Below are positions 12,609-24,539 of a stretch of 40,000 nucleotides of DNA, in pieces (position 1 is the stretch's first letter; the number at the start of each line of letters is the position of its first letter). The notes under the pieces are model-generated. The model was not told where the DNA came from, made no database searches, and saw only the letters and a program-made list of their open reading frames with translations. Where the stretch lies: the NCBI GenBank assembly GCA_012295275.1, contig CM022678.1, forward strand, positions 5,821,059 to 5,861,058. The letters are read 5' to 3'. A program made the translations under genes and the position numbers. Source of the DNA: Chrysomallon squamiferum. Its lineage: Eukaryota > Mollusca > Gastropoda > Neomphalida > Peltospiridae.

Positions 12609-12939
12609 GTAAACAAAAATTGAAAGAGTTAATAAATATATTTAACCTGAACCTGTATTTAAAATAAAAAAACTAAATAAATAAATGAAAAAAAAAAAGT
12701 TAATGAAGATAAAACATACTTACTTTTTCAGTGACGTAATTTCTTTCAGAAATGTAAAACATCTGATGTAATATTTGTAAAATTTGCAAATGAATGATTC
12801 AGTCTTTAAACATTCTTTAACATTTCTATATATGAAGTGATGACATGAAACTAAAATGATGGGCATTGGATACATCACAAGTTCACTAAATTCTGAAACT
12901 TTATTATTAGCAAAGATTGATGTTTAGAAAAAAAATTTC

Positions 12940-13510
12940 ATTAATGGTAAACTGAAAATTAATGTCAGAATATTAATTAGACAATCTTACTACATTGTTA
13001 AAGATTTCCTTTAATATGTGTTTGAAAATTAAATTTAATGAAACAGTATTAATTAGTCTTTGACAATGCACTAAATGTAGACTTTAATTATAATAATTTG
13101 AATATTAATAGTTGTTTATTTAGCTGATAAATACAATTTAACATAAAAACATTAATTAGTGTTTGAAACTGTCATAAAACTTTAAGGTTAACATTTGATA
13201 AATTGTTTAACCTATATGTTTGAATACATCACTGAATTTCGATATTAACACTTGAAAAATTAAGTATTATCATGAAAACATTAATTATTATTTGAAAATT
13301 GAATTTAATAAAACCATTAAATAAATATTTGAAGAAAAAAAAAATTAACATTAAAAATATTAATTACTGCCTGAGAATTAAGTTTAACAAAAAAACATTC
13401 ATTTTTATTTGAATTTAATAGAACCATTAAATAAATATTTGAAAGAAAAACCCCTTAAAAACATTAATTACAATGTCAGAATTAAATTTAACATTAAAAA
13501 AAAATAATAA
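12940..13510. repeat. Degenerate minisatellite
   Basis: Repeated words (ATTAATTA, TTTGAAAATT, AATTTAATAAAACCATTAAATAAATATTTGAA) recur in the same order with about 60-70 bp spacing. The copy at about 13290-13345 and that at about 13408-13450 share a long nearly identical block. The edges are approximate. Confidence 0.65.
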
Positions 13511-13622
13511 ACTAAGTATGACAGGTTTGTGGATATTGCAGCTTTCATGTAAAAGGTTTTTGAAAAAATGTTGTGTTGTGAATCTGCTCTAGTGGTCTGT
13601 GTTGTTTTTTTTCTTCTTCAAG

Positions 13623-13661
13623 TTTATGGGGGAGCTTTGCAGGAGTTGATGCCATTCCGTA
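13623..13661 (+). CDS. Shaw: Candidate 39-nt cassette exon of the Shaw C-terminus
   Basis: A pyrimidine tract TTTTTTTTCTTCTTCAAG directly precedes 13623, and a consensus donor A|GTAAGT follows 13661. The 39-nt interval is a multiple of three. Read in phase 1, as required after the main exon, it is open and encodes VYGGALQELMPFR before handing over one base to the next exon. Strong sites at both ends plus frame compatibility make it the best of the candidate mini-exons. Its use is inferred from splice signals alone; no homologous peptide is recalled. An alternative acceptor GCAG|GAGTT within it would break the frame. Confidence 0.5.
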
Positions 13662-13821
13662 GTAAGTCATTATCACAATCCAGTGAGTGTATGTGTGCGT
13701 GTGCTTGTTTTTAATCCCAGAATGCTTTGCTCTGCCTGCGGAATATAATTAGTTTGGAATGCGAATGCACGGGTTAATTGTTTTCTGAAGAGAAATTAAG
13801 TTAATATTTTTATTCTTGCTG

Positions 13822-13840
13822 TTATTAATGATTGTTTTTT

Positions 13841-13896
<56 letters not shown>

Positions 13897-14050
13897 TTTT
13901 TATTATTGTAATTTTTAAGATTATGTTTTGTTGTTGGGTTTTTTTGTTACTTCTAACATTTGTTTTATTTTATTTGTTTATTAACTTGTTTATTTTTTTT
14001 TAGTTATTTATTAATTCATCTATTTTATTAATGATTGTTTTTATATTTAG

Positions 14051-14090
<40 letters not shown>

Positions 14091-14218
14091 TTTTTATTAT
14101 TGTAATTTTTAAGATTATGTTTTGTTGTTGGGTTTTTTTGTTACTTCTAACATTTGTTTTATTTGTTTATTAACTTGTTTATTTTATTTTAGTTTTTTAT
14201 TTAATTCATCTATTTTAA
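13822..14218. repeat. Tandem duplication, about 200 bp, two copies
   Basis: Copy 1 (about 13822-14025) and copy 2 (about 14026-14218) share the order TTAATGATTGTTTTT, (TTTA)n, TAATTTTTATTATTGTAATT, TTAAGATTATGTTTTGTTG, GGGTTTTTTTGTTACTTCTAAC and TTAATTCATCTATTTTA. They are nearly identical outside the (TTTA)n tract, whose length differs, so the duplication is recent. Confidence 0.92.
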
Positions 14219-15159
14219 TTTTTTAAATTTTAAAAAAAAATTTGGTGTCTTTGTTGTGTTTTATTTTGTTGGGGGTGTTTTTAAAAAAATTTTATTTTGC
14301 TTCAAAATTTTATTATCATTTTAAAAAAAAAATTATATATTAACATTTTTATTGCTTTTATTATTATTTAATTCGAATTTCATTCATCTTTGTTAATTTC
14401 ACTTTTAAAAATGTATTTATTTTCTAGTTTTACATTTATTCTTGACAAACAGCTTTTTATAATCTCACTTTTTTATTTTTTCACCAGTTATTATTTAATG
14501 TTAATAACTTTTCTGATTCAGCGCTTTTAAAAATAATGCCCTAATAGAAAAATAATTTAACTTTTATTAAATTACATTAGTAAATTGCTAAGTTTTTAAA
14601 AAATTATATTTTTGATTAAATTCATAACAATGAAATGATCATTAATTTTCAAACGATCAGTTTTAAGAGCAATATAATCTATAAGCATCATAATTATATA
14701 AAATCCTTTTTGTACGTAAATAAATAAATAAATAAGTTTATAAATTAATGATATTGTAATAAATACTAATAAATCATTCAGTCAACAAAATAAAAATAAT
14801 TTTAATAAACAATAACAGAATATTAAACGTCAAAAATCCATCCAGATATTTATTTTTCTTTGATTATTACTACCAACAGGAATTTGCTTTCTAAAGATGC
14901 TTATTAATTATTTCGTTATTCCAACCTACTTGTTTATTTATCATTATTATTTTTTGTTTTCCCTTCATTTTTGTAATCATCACACATAACTTTGCACAAG
15001 CTGGTTTTTAGTTTCCAGAGTGAAAGATTTAAGAATCACCCGTCTCTTTTCAGCTTTTAACGTAGCAAATAAACAAATAAAGAGCAGTAACAAAGCTATG
15101 AACTTATATATTTGTGTGTGTGTGTGTAATCTTGTATGTGTGTTGGAAGAAGATGTTGT

Positions 15160-15985
15160 AGCTGTGGCAGATCTTTTATCCTCATCCAAATATTTTTAAT
15201 GTTACTCTGTGGTAATCATGTCTTGAAGAACATTTTAGAAATTTTTTTTTTTACTGTGGCAGTCCTCTTAATAATCTTATTCAAATATTTGTATTGTCAC
15301 TCTGGAGTATTCTCATTGTCTTCGTCCCTATTTGTTATTGTTGTTGTTGTTTTTATTGTGGCAGTCCTCTTATCATTCTCTTCCAAACATCATGAAATGG
15401 ACTTCTCGTTATTTTCATCCTTATTTTTGTTAAGGTATTGCTGCTGTTATTGTGGCAGTCCTCCTGCTGTTAATGATTATTTATTTATTACTATTTTTTT
15501 TTTTTTTTTTTTTTATCTAAAAATTTTTTGATTATTATTTTCTATAGAACAGTATTGAATTAGAGTTTTCATTCACCAGTCCTGTCAGTTGTTTTTCCCC
15601 TTTGTCACTGGTAAAGACATTCATTATTGCAGTCTTCTGAAATGATTCTTTGATCTTAATATGTTGAAGGCATTCACTGTGGCAGTCCTCTCAGGTTTTT
15701 TTTACCCTTTCCCCATATCACTGGTAAAGATATTAATTGTGGCAGTCCTCTTAACTGTTTTGTCTTTCCTACATCACTGGTAATATTTCATTGTGGCAGT
15801 CCTCTTAATTGTTTTGCCTCTCCTTTATTACTGGTAAAGATATTTCATTGTGTCAATGGTCTCATTTATTGTTCCCATCACTGAATGTACTGAAGACCTT
15901 CATTGTGACAGTCCTCTTAATTTTTTGCCCTTTCCAAAAGATATTTATTGTGGCAGTCCTCTCAACTGATTTCTTGCAATTTCTT
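15160..15985. repeat. Diverged minisatellite with TGTGGCAGTCCTCTTA core
   Basis: The core recurs at about 15162, 15254, 15356, 15449, 15676, 15736, 15789, 15902 and 15944. The first four are spaced about 92-102 bp and share a second block, (C/T)TCATCCAAATATTT-like then TTGTCACTCTGG-like. Later copies are shorter, about 50-60 bp, and alternate with CATCACTGGTAAAGATATT. The pattern is a decaying tandem array. Plus-strand ORFs over it only reflect the repeat. Confidence 0.85.
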
Positions 15986-16471
15986 AACTTCTCAGTGAAA
16001 ATTCTCAGTTTAATCTTTGTTTTAATCTTTGTTCATACTGACTAATCAGTCGATTTATTATTATTATTATTATTATTTGAATTTATTATTTTTTACTTTT
16101 GTTTTCAATTGTTAACTTTGGTTGTCATTGTTATTACTCGTGTTGCATTTTACTAACATCAAATTATTCATTGTCATCACTTTTTGTTTCTTTTAATAAT
16201 ACTTTATTTACATCATTCACTGCTCAGTATTAAACTGGATTTTTATACAGTTACACACTTATTATTATTCTTGTTCCATTAAATTCATTTCATTATCGTA
16301 TGGAGCTTGGGTGTTGAATATTTATTTTTATTTTATTTTATGGGTTTTTTTTGCTCTCTTTAATACTCATCCTTATTAATATATTTTTAAAATTTCTTTT
16401 TTTCTGTTACTATTACAAGCTCATGTATTTTCTATTCATCTTAACTGTATTTACATGTTAATTTCTTGCAA

Positions 16472-16504
<33 letters not shown>

Positions 16505-16876
16505 TAAGTAAATAAATAAAACTAAATAGAAAGAAAACAACCTAAAAAGTTTTATCATGATTATTAAAGTAAAACATTTTTACACTCATTTTCTAATAAA
16601 TATTTAACTTACCCAGACATTTAGGCAAAACCTATATTATTTATACTTACTTTTTAATACTTAATTATTCTGATACCCTTCATAACCTCTAACCTCTAAG
16701 TTTGAACATTGATTTTAAAGTTTTCTTATTTATCCTAATATTTCAATCGGTGTGTGTAGCTTTTTAAATGCTATTTTGCTTTGGGAATTTTTTAAAACAT
16801 TTTTACATAATTACAATTTCATTTGATTTTACTATTATTTTATTTTAATTACATCTATAAATTTTATATATATATA

Positions 16877-16921
<45 letters not shown>

Positions 16922-17273
16922 TCTTAAATTTTTCACATATTTTCATTGGTGTAATTATTAAAGCCACTTTCAGCTTATTTAAAGATAACATAAAAATAAA
17001 CATCAAAATACAGTTAATTATCAAACATTTTTAATAGATTATTTTTCATAAAAATTAATTCAAATATAGGCTCTTTCTTAATTATTTACTTATTGTTTTG
17101 TTTTGTTTATTTGCAGTTCTTTGTTATTGATGTTGTGCATTTATTTGAAATTTTTATTAACTTCAGTTTATATTTGAATAAAACATGACATCATCAACGA
17201 TATCTTTCAAGCAGTGACAAAACTGAATGAGGAACAATTCATTTTAGAAATTAAATTTAATGAATTCAAGGCA

Positions 17274-17277
<4 letters not shown>

Positions 17278-17344
<67 letters not shown>
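17278..17344. repeat. (TC)n microsatellite
   Basis: About 33 uninterrupted TC dinucleotides. Confidence 0.98.
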
Positions 17345-17345
<1 letters not shown>

Positions 17346-18061
17346 AGTGTGATGAAAGTAACTTTCAAGATCAAATGGATTTAATTATAACAATTCAACA
17401 ACAACAAAAATGTGGCTTGCTTGAATTTCAACTGTTTGTTGCCACCAGTTTTTATCCACACACACACATACACACATACACACACACATTGATGCAAATG
17501 AGGCAAATTGACAATTTTTTACTTATTTTTATTTTTTGATATACAAAGATTTTATTTAAGAAAGTAAAATATAAATCACTATTGCAATAGAAACAATATT
17601 CACTTAATGAATCTGTTAATGTCTCTGCCTCATTTCAAAAAGAGTCTAGATACAATCACATACAATAGCAAAACAATTTTGGTCTGTGTGTTCATGTCAC
17701 TGGGAAAAGTAATTACAAAACATTTTTTTTTTGCTGTTTACCAGAAAGAATATTCCAGAATATGACTTGAGTGTTTATTCCTTATTCATCTATTCATTAA
17801 AAAAAGACACAGAGGGAGACAGAGATATGACAAGACAACCAAATACCTTTTTTATTATAAATTAGTAGGTAATGCCATAGATATACTGATATAGGCACAC
17901 ATACAAATAGATAGCTAGACAGATAAATAGATAGATATATAGATAGATAAATTGATTAGATAGATATACACAGGTCCAGAGTCATAGCTAAAGAGAAAAA
18001 ATAGAGAGACATTGATAGATACACAGATGGTGGTGGTGTTTTTTTTTTATCAATTATGAAG

Positions 18062-18091
18062 CACAGGTTGGAACTGGAAACAACTGGACAG
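18062..18091 (+). CDS. Shaw: Weak candidate 30-nt cassette exon
   Basis: A strong donor CAG|GTAAGC follows 18091. An AG at 18060-18061, some 14 nt after a T10 tract, would give a 30-nt phase 1-1 exon encoding AQVGTGNNWT. A competing AG at 18065-18066 would give 25 nt and break the frame. The acceptor context is mediocre, and the call rests on the donor and frame only. Confidence 0.15.
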
Positions 18092-18786
18092 GTAAGCTAA
18101 GGAGAACTGACCATCTGAGAAATCATACCTCAACCATGAAGTGTTAATGTTTTGTCTCAGTCTTCCTACAGTGAACAGCGTTGTATTCATTTCAAAGTAC
18201 TTTGCAATTTATGGTTTACATACACTGAAAACAATACTTTTCTGCTACCATTATAACCAGTATTTGGAACTGCCTATACCTCTCTTATTTTTGCTTCTGT
18301 GTTTTTCGCTTTCAGAACTAAAACTGATTGAATTTTGAAACCCACAATGATGGGTTTTTTTTGTTGTTTTTTTCATAACTGTTACTTGAAATGATTCAGT
18401 ATGACTGCAACTTTATTTTGTTACTTAACGTTACCTAGTGTGTTGTGCGTAATTTTATCTATTTCTGGTTGTTTTGTGGTGTAAGTTGTCTTTAACTGTA
18501 TATTTTTTCCTGTGTTGTTTTATAATAATTTGGTACAAGCATACATGAAAAACACAGAAACACACACACACACACTCAGATGTACAGTCAAACTTGTTCC
18601 ACATTTTTGCTTTTGCAAATCATATATATTAACATATAACAAAAAAACCCCAAAAAACCTCATTATTACAGTCATCTGTCTTAAAGGTCCATTTTGTGAC
18701 AAAGACCTTCCTGGCAATTGTTTGTACAAGTTTGACTGTATGCCAGTATATACATAGTGTTGTAAATACATATTATATTGTGTTTT

Positions 18787-18793
18787 TTATTAC

Positions 18794-18834
<41 letters not shown>

Positions 18835-18845
18835 TTATTATTATT
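18787..18845. repeat. (TTA)n microsatellite
   Basis: An imperfect run of TTA trinucleotides, continuing as scattered TTATTA words to about 18975. Confidence 0.9.
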
Positions 18846-19060
18846 GCTGTTATTATTTAAATATTGTCTGTCTATTAATATTATTACTGTGATATTATTA
18901 CTGTAGTTATTGTCAGTCTTAGTACTGTTATTGGTGCTGTAAGTAATGTTGTCACTATGAATTATTATTATTATTATTTATTGTCGTTACGGTTGATTTT
19001 AAATGTCAGTCTGAATGTTTATGAAATATGCATTGTGTATATGTTCTGTATCTTCTACAG

Positions 19061-19090
19061 GCCCTTATAACGTTGGAATGTTCATCAGTG
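19061..19090 (+). CDS. Shaw: Candidate 30-nt cassette exon of the Shaw C-terminus
   Basis: The acceptor TTCTGTATCTTCTACAG ends at 19060 and a GT donor (GTG|GTAGGG) follows 19090. In phase 1 the 30 nt read GPYNVGMFIS and hand over one base, so inclusion keeps the channel frame. Base composition is slightly higher in GC than the surroundings. The acceptor is good and the donor only fair. It could be fortuitous. Confidence 0.35.
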
Positions 19091-22000
19091 GTAGGGTATT
19101 CTGGTTTTATTTCACAGTGCTGCCTCTTTTTTTAAATTTATTTACTTACTTTTCTTTCGGATCGGTTCCATTTTTCTTCACCGCATGTAACGAAATACGT
19201 TCGGAATCAGAAATACTCAGTCTGTGTGAACAATTGGTGCTTCAGTTAATATGCATGTTATTTTTTAATTTTAATTTTTTTTTATTTTTTTTTAATTTAA
19301 TTTTTTTTCAAGATAATATTTTTCATATGTTTACAAACAATCACTGCTTAACAATAATTGCTTTTTTTTAATTTTTTTTTTTTTTCTCTGTATTTTGGTT
19401 TTTTAAATTTTCTATAATTTTAAATTCTTTTTTTATTATTTGTTTTTGAACTTTATGATTCAGATTTTAAGTAATTAACAAGCTTCTATTTTATTAATAA
19501 TTTAAAAAGTATATGTATATGATACTAAATATACTAAATCTATATAAAAAAAGACAAAGGTATTAGGAAATTATTAATATTTTTATTATTATTATTATTA
19601 TTTATATTTCATTAATTAATAATATCCAAAGATTAGACCACATTTCAATCATTGTTTCTTTATTTATATATTTTTAATTTTTTTTTTTTTATATATGATG
19701 AAGAATATCACATTTAATATATTTTTATCTCCCCTTTTTTCTCCCCTTCTATGAAAAATGTATTTATTTATTTAATTATTTATTATAATTAATTATATAT
19801 ATATATATATATAAAAAACTTTGGGAATCAAGGATATTTTAAAATTATGAGGACAAGGCTTATATTTGATTTATTTGATTTATTTATTTTAATTTTAATT
19901 TCTGGTTCTTTTAAATTATAGAAGAAAAATAAAATATATCCCATTTAATTACACTCACAACTATAATCACTATATAATTAGAGAAATGTTGCAATATAAT
20001 TACCATTATATAATTATTAATTAAAATTAATTATGTATCAATTTTTTTTTTTAAAGCTATCACATTCACAAAAAAAAAATTACTTTTTAAAAGTGTACTT
20101 ACGTCAAATCATTCTTGGAAATGTTTAATTTACACAATTTCAGTTTATACCCTTAAACACACACAGACAAACAGACATATATACACAAGTCTGCAGAGAG
20201 ACATATATGACATATCTAAGGATAGGTGTGGAATCTTGTCAAGATTTGGTATGGGTGTGTTCATCAAACTCCCCCCCCCTTCCATATAAAATATTATGGA
20301 TTGGGACTTAAATGGGCTTATGAAATAAAAGCATATTTTCAGTGTAAATGTCAGTTGACTTAAGTGCACTTATTTATATTAGAAAGTTCACTAACTTATC
20401 ACATTTATGTCTGTAGTTTAAAAAAATTATAATAATTATTAAGAAAAATTTCAGACACTGGATGTAGTTTAATTTCAAAATGTTAATTTTTTTCAAATAT
20501 TCTCACTAGATATTAATTGTAGATTTTATGCAGACTATAACTGAATTAATGTATATATTAATTAATATAATATAATATAATAATAATAATAGTTTCCATA
20601 TATTAAGAGTTATATAGAGAAATATTAAAATTATATTATAATAAAATTAAATACATATTGTTAATTAAGTTTTTAGGTTTTTCTTACAGTTACAAAATAG
20701 ATTCTAGATTGATTTATATATATGGTTTTATTTATATTTCATAATTGATTAATTATTTATTTTTGTTCCATTAATATCCACTTATAAAATTTATTATTTT
20801 GCTTTTTTTAAATTTGGAAATGGAGTTATTTAATTTGGATTTGGTTTGAACTTTCTGATTAATTTTTCTAACATTTATTAATAGTTAATAACAAAACTAA
20901 TAATAATAATAATAATAATAATAATTTAATAATATATAAATATTTTTTATAAATTTAAAAAATTAGGTATTTATTTCTTTTATAAAATAAAATTTTATTG
21001 TAATGAAACCAAATATATTTGGCTATATAAATTATATTATAACAAGAATTGTATTTATTGAAAAATACATTATTAGTTTGTTTTAAGTTCATTTTTATTT
21101 TTTTTATCTTTATTTTTGATTAGTTTTTGTTTTTTTCAAAATATATTTTTATTTTTCAATTAAATTTATTTATTTTCCTCCCTTAAAAATTTTATTTATT
21201 TTTTTTTTCCTTTTAAAATTTTTATGATTATTATTTTAATTTAATTTTTAATTTTTAGTAAAATAAAATTCTTTAAATACAGACAGAAACAATAAAAAAA
21301 AACAATAAAATACAAAAGAATATAAATAATTTTCTAAAAAAATGATTTTATTTAACAAATTCAAAAAGGTTCTTTTGTTCATTTGAAAATGAATAAATTT
21401 GAATTAAGGATCTAAATCTCTGGTTTCAATAAAGGTTCTTTTGTTCATTTGAAAATGAATAAATTTACATAAAATAGACCCAAATGAATATTTATTAAGA
21501 TTAAAAATATAAAGTATATATATATATTTTTTTTTTAATTAGTTTTATTATTGATTAATTTTATTTATTTATTTATTTTTATTATATTTAAAAAATTAAA
21601 ATGTTTTTCTTTATTATTAATATTCTTATTTTGATGGTTTGGTGTAAAAAGTCCTGTAATAACATCACAATGGAGAAATGCTACAGGAATTTTAAATGAA
21701 ATAAATCCTTTTTATACCTTTGTTAAACATAAAAGAACATTAAAATATAATAATAATAAATAAATTAAAAAAAGAAAAAGAAAATTGACTATCTTAATAA
21801 GATATTAATTGATATTAATCAGAGGTTCATAAGTAATAATAATCATATATTTTTTATTAAGTCAAATTTTAATCAGATCTTAAGAAAAAAGATCCATTAT
21901 CAGATATTTATAGATTATATCTTAACTAGATCTTTAAAAAAATAAATACATATACATAAAATAAATAAAAATTAGAAATAATAATAATAATAATAATCTG

Positions 22001-22743
22001 ATATTATCTACCAATGAATGATAGAGGATATATATTTACAAAGTAAATAAACAAATTTTAAAATCTTCAATCCAATAAATGATGTATGTATTTTTGAACT
22101 CTTTTCTGTGAGTAAATGATATACAGAATATTTAAAAAAATAATTATTATTATTTTCAGTGAATAGGATATTTTAAGAAACTTTTCTACCAATAGACTAA
22201 CACAGGATATTTTTAATTCTTTTCTAAGAATAAATAGGATTTTTTAAAAATATATTTTACTAGTAAATTATACAGGATATATATATATATATATACACAC
22301 ACATTTTTTTTTTGAATCTTGGCTACCAATAAATAAGTACTTTACAATTTTTCTACCATTAAATAATACAGGATAAATTTTAATTTGTTTTCATTTGTTT
22401 TATTATTTATTTATTTGATTTTTTTTTTATCAAACTTGGTCTTAACAAGTTTTATATTAAAATTCTTTTCTGCTACTAAACAGGATATTTTAAAATCTTG
22501 TCTACCAGTCAACAGAATATTTAAAAAAATCTTTTCTACCATTAAAAAAAAAATACCTTTAAAATCATTTCTACAGTTTTAATAGATCTTTTTTTTTTTT
22601 TCTTCTTCTTCCATTAAAATGATTACAGGATATATATATATATATATATATATTATTTTAAGTTTTCAATTGTGATTTTTTTTTTTTTTTTTTTTTTTGA
22701 TCTCAAACTTGGTCTTAATGGTTATATTTGTGCTATGATTCAG
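19091..22743 (+). other. Intron, extremely AT-rich
   Basis: There are no supported coding sequences. It contains long T-rich tracts (19255-19430), TTA/TAA runs (19576-19600, 20575-20592, 20899-20925) and a 40-bp direct repeat (about 21365-21402 and 21433-21470). A loose minisatellite at about 21990-22620 repeats words such as TACCAATAAATAATACAGGATAT and AATCTTTTCTACC. The segment ends at the acceptor GATTCAG (22743). Confidence 0.65.
21990..22620. repeat. Degenerate minisatellite
   Basis: Repeated order of TCTTTTCTACCA, ATAAATxATACAGGATAT and TTTTAAAATC with about 55-70 bp spacing. It is highly diverged and edges are approximate. Confidence 0.55.
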
Positions 22744-22915
22744 GCCACAGTGGGGAGGAATCACTTCCAATGTTGATGTTAAACCACACAGAACAAGGAT
22801 AAAGAGGAAACAACCGCAATGAATCGGTACAGCGGTACTTCTGTAGACAAGTCCCCACTGATCGAGATAAACTCTAACCCAGAGACACCCTTCAAAATAT
22901 CTGAAATGAAACCTG
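22744..22915 (+). CDS. Shaw: Shaw C-terminal exon with an internal frame break
   Basis: The acceptor GATTCAG and donor CCTG|GTAAAT flank a 172-nt, GC-richer block. Entered in phase 1 from the main exon it reads GHSGEESLPMLMLNHTEQG, then stop TAA at 22800-22802. From 22819 (ATG, context CCGCA) a different frame is open to the donor: MNRYSGTSVDKSPLIEINSN and onward, ending in phase 1 and continuing in frame through both later exons. The frames differ by one base; without one base near 22800 the exon would be 171 nt and continuous. All three frames entered at 22744 meet a stop inside the exon. Possible readings are a terminating exon for a short isoform, a genuine or assembly 1-nt insertion, or an alternative phase-0 acceptor after 22791. 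Confidence 0.8.
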
Positions 22916-23019
22916 GTAAATATTCATCCTTGTAACGTCGTTCCAAGTTCTTCCTTTTAGTATCTGTTTGGTGATGAGGGAATTTTCTTTTTTTTTTTTT
23001 TGTTTTTTTTATAACGTTT

Positions 23020-23560
23020 TTTTTTTTTTTTCTAAATTAGAGATTTCTGCATCTTGTCCATAGTAACTGTTAGGTGTCTTAAGTTTGTCCTTAGTAACCG
23101 TTTTTGAGACGAGACTGTTTCTATAATGTCCTTGTTTTAGAAATGGGTGTGTTTCTAAATGTCCTTGTTCTAGAAATGGGTATGTTTCTAAATATGTCCT
23201 CAGTAAGTTCATGAGGGGAAATTTATCTAAATTAGCCTGTTCTAAAAATATCCTTAGTTTTGGAGTCTGCATATGTCCTTAGTGTCTTTTTGAAACGTGA
23301 ATATTTCTAAATGTGTCCTTAGTAACTCCTGAAGGGGTGTATTTGTCTTCTAAATTAGACCATTCTCGATATGTACTTAGTAAGTGTCTAGATAAAGCCC
23401 TTAGTAAGTGTTTGGTTAGGGGAAATATTTGTGTTTTCTAAATTAGAGCATTTTAGACGTGTCCTTAGTAATTGTTTTGAAATTGGGGATATGTCTAAAT
23501 GTGTCCTCGGTAAGTGGTGGAGAAGAGGAATATCTGTGTCACTTATTTGTTCTTTAAATG
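23020..23560. repeat. Minisatellite with TGTCCTTAGTAA core
   Basis: The words TCTAAATGTGTCCTTAGTAA, TTTCTAAATTAGA and GAGGGGAAATATTTGT recur through the segment with about 40-65 bp spacing. Two minus-strand ORFs here (with repeats such as LETHPFLEQGH) arise from the repeat and lack other gene signs. Confidence 0.85.
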
Positions 23561-24015
23561 TGAATCTTTGTTTCACTTTTTAAAATTTTAATTTTAAATT
23601 ATTTTGTTCAATGTACATACTTGCTGTCTAGATTTGGGGATATTTGTGTCATATTTTTGTTCATTTTTTTTGTAACTTTTTGAAGATGGCAGGCAGTGTA
23701 ATTCTTCAGTAATATTCTTGGATCTTGCAAAGTTATCTTTCAGTTTCATTTTCTGAAAATGTATAAGCTCTTCCTGTAGTATTTATTAATTATAATTTTA
23801 TTATATAATTATAGTTTATTATCACAGTTATAAAATGCATATGACTAATTAAATAATAAAGTCAGATTTATCACAAACACAAAAACAGATATTCAAATTT
23901 TTATTAGGTTTTTTTTTTGGGGGGATTCTTTGTGTATGGGTGTGTCTTTGGGGGAGTTGTGAGGGGGTGTTATTTAGTTTATTATTATTATTATATATTT
24001 TTTTTTTTTTTTTTA

Positions 24016-24017
<2 letters not shown>

Positions 24018-24073
<56 letters not shown>
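24018..24073. repeat. (TTA)n microsatellite
   Basis: About 18 TTA trinucleotides after a poly-T stretch. Confidence 0.97.
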
Positions 24074-24074
<1 letters not shown>

Positions 24075-24248
24075 CTACAGACAAAGTTTTGGATGATTCA
24101 GGTATTTCAAGTGTTTATTCAAGTGGATAAATTTGTACAGAATTTTCAAATAACCTACTGTTTGTCCATTGTATTAGTTTAATTCTTGATTTCAATAATT
24201 TCACATGGGCCACAAGGAAAGTGAATGAATTTAGATTTTAATGTATAT

Positions 24249-24250
<2 letters not shown>

Positions 24251-24293
<43 letters not shown>
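24251..24293. repeat. (GA)n microsatellite
   Basis: About 21 GA dinucleotides. Confidence 0.97.
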
Positions 24294-24295
<2 letters not shown>

Positions 24296-24539
24296 ATTTC
24301 ATTAAAAAAAAATACTTTTTATCTTTTTTTTTCTTCATATTATTATTTTATTTGTCACTGTTATTTTTGTTGTTGTTTTGAAACTTTTTTTTTCTTGTTA
24401 ACTTAAATACTTATTCTGCATCATGTATTACAGTGTTTTATCAAGGAACCTAATGAAAATGGCTTCTGTGTTTTTATCTAAGCTTATTTAACTTTGTTGC
24501 TGGCTTGTGCAATTTCTATTAACTGCATGGTTGATATTA

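Larger units (their letters stand above)
9143..13622 (+). other. Intron, AT-rich, with minisatellite-like 12940-13510
   Basis: There are no supported coding sequences here. It contains poly-A/T runs (about 9250-9285, 9902-9918, 10920-10950), (TA)n at 10207-10242 and 12573-12602, and a degenerate array at about 12940-13510. That array repeats the words ACATTAATTA, TTTGAAAATTAAATTTAA and ACCATTAAATAAATATTTGAA with spacing of roughly 60-70 bp. The stretch between 11880 and 12300 is non-repetitive, but I recognise nothing in it. Confidence 0.7.
13662..18061 (+). other. Intron, AT-rich, several simple and complex repeats
   Basis: Apart from the duplication and minisatellite listed separately, this holds TTA runs at about 16056-16076, 16476-16504 and 16878-16918, a (TC)n run at 17278-17344, CA-rich sequence at 17457-17490 and GATA-like tracts at 17905-17965. 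No coding exon is supported. Confidence 0.65.

Noticed and set aside
18922-18943. 22-nt interval between CAG and GTAAGT
   Set aside because: The length breaks the frame and the sequence is part of a degenerate TTA-rich tract.
23009-23576. Minus-strand ORFs with repeated LETHPFLEQGH-like peptides
   Set aside because: The repeat follows the DNA minisatellite period; there are no start context, splice sites or domain.
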